Positions 1 to 6,072 of a stretch of 50,979 nt of DNA are shown piece after piece. The first letter of the stretch is position 1; every line of letters begins with the position of its first letter. Source of the stretch: Candidatus Peregrinibacteria bacterium (lineage in GTDB: Bacteria; Patescibacteriota; Gracilibacteria; UBA1369; JABINC01); NCBI GenBank assembly GCA_018697675.1, contig JABINC010000042.1, forward strand, positions 71,077-122,055. Reading direction: 5' to 3'. A program made the translations under genes and the position numbers. The notes under the pieces are model-generated. The model searched no databases, was not told where the DNA came from, and worked only from the letters and a program-made list of their open reading frames with translations.

Positions 1-1
1 T

Positions 2-1033
2 GTTCTTCAGGAATGGGAAGAATTGAAATTGAGTGACCTAGAGCCAATGATGGATCATGTCACAGAACTTGTAATCACTACCGATGAACGACTTGTCATT
101 CCAGCTGGTGTTTATTTTGTTGATGAAGGAGCAACTGTTTACAAAACCAGCGGCATGATAATTACAGATGATTTCACCTATGAAAATGGGGGGGATGGCC
201 ACTGCAAGGTAACACTTGGCAACCGGATTCTATCTTTTGTTGGAAAAGTTACGACAGCGGAAGAAATTACCTTAAGAGAAAAAGGCCTCTCAAGACTTAT
301 GCGTACTTTGGTGAATTCAATTCGAGAACTCATGATAGATGTAGTGGTTTTCCCTGACACAAAAATGCCTGTTATTGAAAGTGAAAATTATCCACATCTT
401 AAATTTGCTTTTGCGACTGTTGCAGATGTGGATTTTGATTCTCCTGATGTTGAACTTGGACCAGATACATTACTCATAACTGTGTCTAGGTATCGTTTGC
501 GCGTTGAATCTTTGAAAATTGGAAGAGTTATATTGCATGTATACAATGGATCTAAGTTAGTTATCCAACTTTTGGAGAATAAATTGCGAAAAGATTATGA
601 GCCTGTTCTGTGTATGGCTGAAGAAGGTTCTGAATGTAGAGGTTGTGGCCATGAGGAATCTTGTTTTGGAATAAAACCTATGTTCATATATCATGACGAA
701 AGTTCAACTCAAACCAGGGGGAAAACCTTTGCTCAAACACTTCAAGAAGCTGAAGATCTGATAGATAGAGAATTTTGTGAAGGCATGCATCTGAGACATT
801 TTGGCAAAGATGTTGTTGATCTGAGTGATTGTAATGAAGGCCTTGATAAGGAGTTGGGGATTGAAGATAATCCTGATGAGGTTGATACTGATGGTGGAAA
901 TGGTAACGGCAATGGGAATGGAAGGCTTAGAATTGAAGATTGTGTGCTTTCTATTTCAAGTTCTTCTGCCTTTGGACCAACTCGGACCACTGGATTAACT
1001 CCATATCCAGGAATTGAAGAAGAGATGATTTAG
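2..1033 (+). CDS. Unknown protein, 5' end outside the window
   Basis: I do not recognise this protein. The frame is open to the left edge; the first possible start inside the window is a TTG at 23 and the first ATG is at 47, so the gene probably begins upstream. About 336 residues are visible, with no signal peptide or membrane segment. A cysteine cluster (CRGCGHEESC, near residue 205 counted from the TTG) could bind a metal. It is followed by an acidic stretch, a short Gly-Asn repeat (near base 900) and a Ser/Thr-rich C-terminus that looks disordered. The Gly-Asn stretch probably separates a folded N-terminal part from the tail. It lies 61 bases before a small membrane protein gene on the same strand. 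No function can be assigned. Confidence 0.6.
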   Translation, partial: VLQEWEELKLSDLEPMMDHVTELVITTDERLVIPAGVYFVDEGATVYKTSGMIITDDFTYENGGDGHCKVTLGNRILSFVGKVTTAEEITLREKGLSRLMRTLVNSIRELMIDVVVFPDTKMPVIESENYPHLKFAFATVADVDFDSPDVELGPDTLLITVSRYRLRVESLKIGRVILHVYNGSKLVIQLLENKLRKDYEPVLCMAEEGSECRGCGHEESCFGIKPMFIYHDESSTQTRGKTFAQTLQEAEDLIDREFCEGMHLRHFGKDVVDLSDCNEGLDKELGIEDNPDEVDTDGGNGNGNGNGRLRIEDCVLSISSSSAFGPTRTTGLTPYPGIEEEMI

Positions 1034-1094
1034 ATTTGAAGAGCGAAACTGATCGAGTTGATTGAGTTATGGTATTTGTGTTATATATTCTGTG

Positions 1095-1382
1095 ATGAAA
1101 AAACTATTCGGATTAAAATATATGTTTGTATTTTTATTACTGGTGGCTGTATTGGCGGCAGCATTTGTGGCTTATTATAAAAAAGAAGTCTGCCCGGATT
1201 ATGAAATACCTCCTAATAGTAATGTTGAAATCAGATGTTCTGATAATAAAGAAGATTTGGTAGGGGATGGACTTTTTGGTGCTACTGAAACTATGGTGTA
1301 TAGAGATGCGACGAAAAATCAATGGTGTGCGAGGTTTGATATCCATGTAACATTTACTCCCAAGCCATTTATCTGTAAATAA
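1095..1382 (+). CDS. Small membrane-anchored or secreted protein
   Basis: I do not recognise this 95-residue protein. It starts MKKLFGLK, followed by one strongly hydrophobic segment (about residues 8-26), so it is either a signal-anchored protein or is cleaved and secreted. The rest is a short polar domain with four cysteines (near CPDYE, RCSD, WCARF and the C-terminal CK), a pattern compatible with two disulfides outside the membrane. An in-frame ATG exists 33 bases upstream at 1062, but the start at 1095 gives a normal signal-sequence N-terminus (Met-Lys-Lys, then hydrophobic core). The stop lies 20 bases before yebC, so the two may be cotranscribed. No function is claimed. Confidence 0.6.
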   Translation: MKKLFGLKYMFVFLLLVAVLAAAFVAYYKKEVCPDYEIPPNSNVEIRCSDNKEDLVGDGLFGATETMVYRDATKNQWCARFDIHVTFTPKPFICK

Positions 1383-1402
1383 TAAAATTTAATTAATTCA
1401 CT

Positions 1403-2155
1403 ATGTCAGGACATTCAAAATGGGCTTCGATTAAACATAAAAAGGCAGCAACCGATGCGGCTAGGGGAAAGATTTTTACGAAACATGCGAAACTTATAAC
1501 CGTTGCTGTAAAAGAGGGGGGAGGATCTGGAGATCCTAATACGAATTCTTCGCTTCGACTTACGATTGAAAATGCGAAGAAAGATAATATGCCGAATAAT
1601 AATATTGAGCGGGCGATCAAAAAAGGGACTGGGGAAGATAAAGATAGTGTGCAGCTGATGGAGGTGGTATATGAAGCAATCGGACCTGGAGGAACCGCTT
1701 TGATGATTACAACTTTGACTGATAATAAAAATCGCACTTTTCCAAATGTTCGGACAGCGGTTGAAAAAAAAGGAGGGACCATGGGAGCTGCCGGATCATC
1801 TGCGTGGATGTTTGAGAAAAAAGGAGTGATCTTGGCTTCTGGGCTCGCGGGTGACGACGCGGAGATGGCGATCATCGAGGCTGGCGCGGATGATTACAGT
1901 GACAATGGAGATGGTACTTTTGAGATTTATACTGATCTAAAAGATTTGCATACCGTGCGCGAAGCTCTAATGTCCGGCGGATTTCAAATCGAGCAGGCAG
2001 AAGTTTCTTTTGTCGCAAAAGATTATAAACGCATTACAGACCTAGATACTGCAAAAAAGATAGTTGCCTTAATAGAAAACGTTGAAGAGGATGAAGACGT
2101 CACCGATGTCTCAGGAAATTTCGATATTGCTGATGAAGTAATGGGGGAGTTGTAA
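1403..2155 (+). CDS. yebC: YebC/PmpR (TACO1) family protein
   Basis: This is a full-length 250-residue member of the YebC/PmpR family. The N-terminus MSGHSKWASIKHKKAA and the following KIFTKHAKLI are the family signature, and the middle (NNNIERAIKKGTG, YEAIGPGG, DNKNRT) and acidic C-terminal domain also match. Members were long annotated as transcription regulators; more recent work on YebC and mitochondrial TACO1 points to a role on the ribosome, easing stalls at proline stretches. That fits a genome that encodes the proline-rich tail of the DHH protein at 4154 (an inference). The start is the only sensible one; there is no Shine-Dalgarno motif before it. It converges with the LysE-type gene, 21 bases away, without an obvious terminator. 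Confidence 0.95.
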   Translation: MSGHSKWASIKHKKAATDAARGKIFTKHAKLITVAVKEGGGSGDPNTNSSLRLTIENAKKDNMPNNNIERAIKKGTGEDKDSVQLMEVVYEAIGPGGTALMITTLTDNKNRTFPNVRTAVEKKGGTMGAAGSSAWMFEKKGVILASGLAGDDAEMAIIEAGADDYSDNGDGTFEIYTDLKDLHTVREALMSGGFQIEQAEVSFVAKDYKRITDLDTAKKIVALIENVEEDEDVTDVSGNFDIADEVMGEL

Positions 2156-2176
2156 AAAGAATATTTGTAATCCATA

Positions 2177-2794
2177 TTATAAGTTTATTATTGCAATAAC
2201 ACCAAACATCCCAATAAGCATTCCTGATATTTTATTCCCAAAAGCAAGATGCCTATTCTTTATTCTTGCCCCAAATATTGTTGCAAGTGAAATAAGCATT
2301 AAATAAAAAAATATCGAACCAAGAAAAATGCCAATTACTAAAAAACTACTACTTAAATAATCGCCCACTATTTCAGACCCTACCCCTAATCCTGCAAAAA
2401 CTGTAATAAAAAGCAATATTGTCATAGGACTTGCAAGTGTCAGAAAAAGAGTAATAAAATAATTTTTTAACAAACCTGTTTCTTTAAATTTAACTTTATT
2501 AGACTTTGGTTTTTCAAAGAATATCTTTACTCCAATACATAATAAAAATAAACCACCTATTAATCTTATCCATAGCTCCTTTTCGCTTAGAAAGCTTGTT
2601 ATAAACGTCAATCCAAATCCTGCAATTCCACTATAAATACCATCTGCCGTAGCTGCACCTAGCCCTATTGCTAAGCCTGTAAGCCTTCCCTTCTCAATAG
2701 TTCTTGAAATACATAATAGTGATATCGGCCCAATGGCCAACATCATCGAAAAACCTATGCATATACCTTTTATCAGAAATAATATAGTTATCAT
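2177..2794 (-). CDS. LysE-family exporter
   Basis: This 205-residue integral membrane protein has about six hydrophobic segments and the layout of the LysE/RhtB amino-acid exporter family. The first helix carries the conserved AIGPISLLC stretch (family pattern GPG/GPxxL), followed by GLAIGLGAATADGIYSG, and the fourth helix has LASPMTILLF, where most members have an Asn-Pro pair. Length is normal for the family (about 200-210 residues). The substrate cannot be read from sequence; amino acids or related small cations are usual. Codon use is very AT-rich compared with yebC next door, which could mean recent acquisition but is weak evidence. The start ATG has no Shine-Dalgarno motif. Confidence 0.85.
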   Translation of the reverse strand: MITILFLIKGICIGFSMMLAIGPISLLCISRTIEKGRLTGLAIGLGAATADGIYSGIAGFGLTFITSFLSEKELWIRLIGGLFLLCIGVKIFFEKPKSNKVKFKETGLLKNYFITLFLTLASPMTILLFITVFAGLGVGSEIVGDYLSSSFLVIGIFLGSIFFYLMLISLATIFGARIKNRHLAFGNKISGMLIGMFGVIAIINL

Positions 2795-2817
2795 TATAGC
2801 TTTGGATAAAATTTAGG

Positions 2818-2920
2818 CTCAGGTGGGAGGAATCGAACCTTAATTATAAGTCAGACGTCTCACTTATAATCCTGCCTTTCGGTTAACTGCCGAGTGCTCA
2901 TACCAACGAGCTACACCTGA
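2818..2920 (-). tRNA. Atypical tRNA-Asn-like gene with a 30-nt insert in the T-stem
   Basis: Read on the minus strand this folds as a tRNA: acceptor TCAGGTG (2914-2920) pairs with CACCTGA (2819-2825); the D-stem is GCTC/GAGC; the anticodon stem is CTCGG/CCGAA (4 of 5 pairs) with loop CAGTTAA, giving GTT (Asn) if the loop is read normally; T-loop TTCGATT. The 5' strand of the T-stem is interrupted: removing 2841-2870 restores GGAGG/CCTCC, a five-pair stem, and leaves exactly 73 nt with G as discriminator, as in tRNA-Asn. Oddities: A instead of U at position 33, no A at positions 14 and 21 of the D-loop, and no encoded CCA (GCCT follows). It lies 6 nt downstream of an intact tRNA-Asn in the same direction. 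It could be a tRNA with an intron-like insert, a tRNA-derived RNA or a pseudogene. Confidence 0.55.
2841..2870 (-). repeat. 30-nt palindromic insertion inside the tRNA T-stem
   Basis: The insert contains a perfect 9-bp inverted repeat, ATTATAAGT and ACTTATAAT on the minus strand, around a 10-nt middle (GAGACGTCTG) that itself holds the palindrome AGACGTCT. At the RNA level it would form a long hairpin standing out of the T-arm. Its borders can slide by one base because of a repeated T. Reading it instead as a long class II variable arm leaves only three T-stem pairs, so the insertion model fits better. Confidence 0.6.
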
Positions 2921-2926
2921 ATGATC

Positions 2927-3002
2927 TGGCTCCTGGGGTAGGCCTCGAACCTACACCTTGCGTATTAACAGTACGCCGCTCTACCAATTAAGCTACCCAG
3001 GA
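2927..3002 (-). tRNA. tRNA-Asn (anticodon GTT)
   Basis: On the minus strand this is a canonical 76-nt tRNA with encoded CCA: acceptor TCCTGGG/CCCAGGA, D-arm GCTT-AATTGGTA-GAGC with the conserved A14, GG and A21, anticodon stem GCGTA/TACGC around the loop CTGTTAA (anticodon GTT, U33 present), T-arm GTAGG-TTCGAGG-CCTAC and discriminator G followed by CCA. It decodes asparagine AAC/AAT codons. It is followed after only 6 nt by the atypical tRNA-like gene, so both are probably on one transcript. Confidence 0.97.
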
Positions 3003-3119
3003 ATATTTTTTAATGATCAAGGTCGCATATTAAAGATTATTGTCAAAGTATCAATAACAGCAATATTACCTAATCGCAAAAAAGCTTTATTTGTAGCGGA
3101 AAATAATGTATTGTAAATG

Positions 3120-3141
3120 TGTTGTCAGTGTAATAACAACA
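3120..3141. promoter_or_regulatory. Candidate operator upstream of the TrmB-family gene
   Basis: An inverted repeat TGTTGT - 10 nt - ACAACA lies 26 bases before the start codon of the TrmB-family regulator. Its position would suit autoregulation. The arms are short, so it could be chance; I could not identify the promoter itself with confidence. Confidence 0.25.
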
Positions 3142-3167
3142 ATGCATTAATAATAACGTAAAAAACA

Positions 3168-3950
3168 ATGATTAGTTCATTTCTTACAAAATTTGGACTC
3201 ACAAATAACGAAAAAAGCATTTATCTTTTTCTTCTTAGTCATGGTGAATCGATAGCGAGCATCATTGGGAAAAGACTCAATATTAAAAGGGTAACTGCAT
3301 ATGCATCACTCGATAGCCTGTCCAAAAAAAAACTTGTGAATTCTTTTCAAAAAGATGGAGTCACCTACTTTGAAGCTATGTCTCCAGAAGAGATTTTACA
3401 TGTCTGCAAAGAGAAAAGCTCAGAAGCGCTCAACCTCGAAGAACAAGCGAAAAATATACTACCCGCATTAAAGAAACTTGAATCCAGCAAGGCCGAACCA
3501 GTATTAGAAATAAGAGGTAAAATCAAATATTACCAAGGACTTGAATCTGTGAAAAAATTAATTTTGGAAACCTTGGAGGAAAGTGATAAGGAACAATTAT
3601 GTTTTGGACTCAACAAATATCACACCGAACATCTTTCTGATGAATGGGGAATCTATACTAAAAAAAGAGCTTCTATTGGAATGAATGTACGTAGCATTCA
3701 ACCTGACACTAAAGCTGCAAAAGAATACAAAAAGCGAGACAAGAATGAATTACGAGAGACGCGCCTTGTGCCAAAGAATAAATTCCCAGCAAATTGCGAA
3801 TTAAATGTAATCGGAGACATGATTGCTATATTTACTTCACATGGAGACACCCCAACTGGAGCGAAAATTTACAATAAAGACATGTCCCAAGTACTTCGTA
3901 GCTTATTTGAATTGGCATGGGAAAAAGCTGACAGATATGATCATAGTTAA
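3168..3950 (+). CDS. TrmB-family transcriptional regulator
   Basis: This 260-residue protein begins with a winged helix-turn-helix typical of TrmB-family regulators: FLTKFGLTNNEKSIYLFLL, then a recognition region with LNIKRVTAYASLDSLSKKKLV (about residues 30-60), then the wing. A helical linker (about residues 75-110) precedes a C-terminal domain (about 115-255) that is the ligand or dimer part in this family. TrmB proteins are common in archaea, where many sense sugars, and occur in several candidate bacterial phyla; the ligand is unknown here. No metabolic gene lies beside it: the tRNAs are upstream on the other strand, and the region just downstream is packed with palindromes that could be operators or terminators. 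Confidence 0.85.
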   Translation: MISSFLTKFGLTNNEKSIYLFLLSHGESIASIIGKRLNIKRVTAYASLDSLSKKKLVNSFQKDGVTYFEAMSPEEILHVCKEKSSEALNLEEQAKNILPALKKLESSKAEPVLEIRGKIKYYQGLESVKKLILETLEESDKEQLCFGLNKYHTEHLSDEWGIYTKKRASIGMNVRSIQPDTKAAKEYKKRDKNELRETRLVPKNKFPANCELNVIGDMIAIFTSHGDTPTGAKIYNKDMSQVLRSLFELAWEKADRYDHS

Positions 3951-3955
3951 ATGTT

Positions 3956-4108
3956 TTTTTGTTCACGTGAACAAAAACGAGAGCGTTTTTTGGCTTAAAT
4001 AAGCCATTCCGCTTTCAAACTCGCCGTCCTAGGACGGAATTATTCTTTGAATTTACTTGGGAGCAAAAATCCTGAGTTGTTTTATAATTTAACTCCCGGG
4101 AGTTAAAT
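3956..4108. repeat. Cluster of four intergenic palindromes
   Basis: The roughly 200-bp gap between the TrmB-family gene and the convergent DHH gene holds a 22-bp perfect palindrome at 3956-3977 (centre GTTCACGTGAAC with T5/A5 flanks), a hairpin GGCTTA-AA-TAAGCC at 3992-4005, a 14-bp perfect palindrome CCGTCCTAGGACGG near 4024-4037, and a second 22-bp perfect palindrome at 4087-4108 (centre AACTCCCGGGAGTT). The first could act as a terminator for the TrmB-family gene and the last for the DHH gene; four in so short a space is more than termination needs. I see no gene here. Confidence 0.7.
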
Positions 4109-4153
4109 CCCCACAGCAAAAAACGATATGTAAATAACATCCAATTATATTTT

Positions 4154-5923
4154 TTACACGGTTGGCATTGGAGGTGTAGGTGGTGCCGGTGGCATTGGAG
4201 GTGTAGGTGGTGCCGGTGGCATTGGAGGTGCTGGTGGAGCTGGAGGTGCAGATGGCGTAATTGGTGGCGCAGGAGGCGCTGATGGCATTGGTGCTAGTGG
4301 TACCACTGGCGGTGGAGTTGGCATTGGAGGCGGAACTGGCGTCGGTGTAATTGGTGCCATTGGTGCTGGTGGAACTATCGGAGCTGGAGTTTGACTAACC
4401 ATCTCTGCTACCTCTTTGGCTTTTTCTTCTACTGTTTTTTCTGGAGGCATCGGTGCTTGTGGCACCACTGGTGGTGGAGTTGGTATTGTAGGTGGAACTA
4501 CTGGTGGCACAGAAATAGTAGGTGTGATTGGCGGCGTAACAGGCGTAGGTGGAATAGGTGGCATCGTTGTCGGAGTTGGTGCAACTGGCGCAATTACTGG
4601 GACTGGGACCGGCTCATTCACCGCCACTTGTTCACCTTCTTTTTCGAAGAAATTACGCGTTAACTTATCAACTACTTCCTCTGACTTAACCGTTTCTTTT
4701 TGAATCTCAACTTGCTCAGCTTCTTTTACGACCTCTTCCATCTTTGGTGCAGCTCCTGGATCGAGGGCTAATCTCTCTGCTTGAAATTTCTTTGCCGCAG
4801 CTATTACTTCACTCTCTGCCTCCTCAATACCCTTGCCTCGAATTCTGAATCCAGCTGCGCGGACATGACCGCCTCCGCCGAATATGGCCGCGAATGCACT
4901 TCCGTCTACATTGTCAACATTTGTGCGAACTGATCCTGAAACCAAATCATCTGTTTTTTGCTTCAAAAGAAGTACCAATTCCGCTCCCGGTGCATTTGTC
5001 ATGAGCTCATCGATAATTCCATTTGACTCCTCTGTTGTAGAATTTGTTTCCAAAAGATCTTCTGTTGTGATCACCGACCAAACAAGCCTGTGCTCTTCAT
5101 CATACTGAATTTTCGAAAGTACCTTCCCCCATAATTTCAATGTTGAAAGGCTCTTTGTCTTATAAACTTTTTTAATAATCTGTTGCTGCTCTGCCCCAAG
5201 ATCAAGAAGTCTAGATGCGACTTCAAATGCTTCTGGAGTTGTATTCGAATGCTGGAATGAACCCGTATCCGTAATCAATCCTGTCAAAAGCAGAGTTGCT
5301 ATATCTTTATCGATCATTTCCGTCCCCGTGTCATTGAGGGCATCTATAATTGGCATCATAGCCTGAGTTGTAGAAGATGACTCGATATCTACATAATTAA
5401 TATTTCCGAAATGTGAATTTGATGCATGATGATCGATATTGATAACTGGAAGCTGTTCAAACATTTCTTTGTTCTCATCATAAAGCTCTCGCATCTGATG
5501 AATATCACCTGCATCTATCGTTACAATCACATCGTACTTTTCAACTCCATCTTTGAAACCAACAACTTCTTTTCGAAATCGCCCTGTTTTTGGAGTCACG
5601 ATAATATTTACAATACCTTCCTCTACCTGATATTTGATCGTATCTACCTCTGCATCTTTACAATCCAACGTAATTACAAAATCTCGAATCCCTTCTAGTT
5701 CCTGATGAATTTCATCTGTTCTCGGAAGAAATGCGAAACACTCAGGAATGTCATCTGACATAACAACCGTCGGCTCCTTGCCAAGCTTTCGAAGAATCAG
5801 ATATAGCGATAGAGCCCCACCGATTGAATCCCCATCTGCTGGAGATGACGGCGTAATCAGAATTCTCTGACTCGACTTTAGCTTATCTATAACTTGCTGT
5901 AATGCATTTGGATCCACTGCCAT
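4154..5923 (-). CDS. DHH/DHHA1 phosphoesterase (NrnA-like) with long proline-rich tail
   Basis: This 589-residue protein has an N-terminal DHH phosphoesterase domain and a DHHA1 domain like NrnA, which degrades nanoRNA or removes phosphate from pAp. Seen are the DGD motif (residues 30-32), an Asp in VTIDAGD, DHH (164-166) and GGGGHVRAAGF (about 347-357). The motif I histidine that normally precedes DxD by four residues is replaced by Ser26, so metal binding may be altered. After an acidic linker, residues about 434-589 form a Pro/Ala/Val/Met-rich tail with runs such as PPAPPTPPMPPAPPTPPMP; the core enzyme is usually only about 320 residues long. The tail is probably disordered and may bind partners, and its translation would stress the ribosome at polyproline. 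It has its own promoter (5945-5973) and follows recJ. Confidence 0.85.
   Translation of the reverse strand: MAVDPNALQQVIDKLKSSQRILITPSSPADGDSIGGALSLYLILRKLGKEPTVVMSDDIPECFAFLPRTDEIHQELEGIRDFVITLDCKDAEVDTIKYQVEEGIVNIIVTPKTGRFRKEVVGFKDGVEKYDVIVTIDAGDIHQMRELYDENKEMFEQLPVINIDHHASNSHFGNINYVDIESSSTTQAMMPIIDALNDTGTEMIDKDIATLLLTGLITDTGSFQHSNTTPEAFEVASRLLDLGAEQQQIIKKVYKTKSLSTLKLWGKVLSKIQYDEEHRLVWSVITTEDLLETNSTTEESNGIIDELMTNAPGAELVLLLKQKTDDLVSGSVRTNVDNVDGSAFAAIFGGGGHVRAAGFRIRGKGIEEAESEVIAAAKKFQAERLALDPGAAPKMEEVVKEAEQVEIQKETVKSEEVVDKLTRNFFEKEGEQVAVNEPVPVPVIAPVAPTPTTMPPIPPTPVTPPITPTISVPPVVPPTIPTPPPVVPQAPMPPEKTVEEKAKEVAEMVSQTPAPIVPPAPMAPITPTPVPPPMPTPPPVVPLAPMPSAPPAPPITPSAPPAPPAPPMPPAPPTPPMPPAPPTPPMPTV
4164..4230 (-). 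repeat. 27-bp tandem repeat encoding the proline tail
   Basis: A 27-bp unit (plus-strand start GGCATTGGAGGTGTAGGTGG) occurs twice head to tail (4164-4190 and 4191-4217) with a third partial copy. It encodes the nine-residue unit PPAPPTPPM at the C-terminus of the DHH protein, so the tail length could change by slippage or recombination. Confidence 0.8.
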
Positions 5924-5944
5924 TTCTTAAAATTTTATTATGTA

Positions 5945-5973
5945 ATTATACTTGATTATAAGCTTCCTGTAAA
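5945..5973 (-). promoter_or_regulatory. Promoter of the DHH phosphoesterase gene
   Basis: On the minus strand TTTACA (5968-5973) and TATAAT (5945-5950) are separated by 17 bases, a good sigma-70-type promoter. Transcription would start a few bases downstream, some 15-20 bases before the start codon at 5923. Confidence 0.6.
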
Positions 5974-6072
5974 GGCTCTATGCCCTCCAAAAGAAGGATG
6001 GATTATAACGAACTCTCCCCTCGTTTGCAAAGGGAAATCATTTGTAGATTCTGTCAGATGAATCATTTGAGA

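Noticed and set aside
2818-2920. tRNA of the long-variable-arm class (Leu, Ser, Tyr)
   Set aside because: The anticodon loop does not fit those tRNAs, and with the hairpin as variable arm the T-stem keeps only three pairs; the insertion model restores all five.
3961-3972. CACGTG E-box type site
   Set aside because: It is only the centre of the 22-bp palindrome; E-box meaning belongs to eukaryotic factors.
4391-4703. Two plus-strand frames rich in Trp/Arg or Gly/Val/Thr opposite the proline tail
   Set aside because: They are the reverse reading of the proline-codon repeats of the DHH protein; composition is an artefact.
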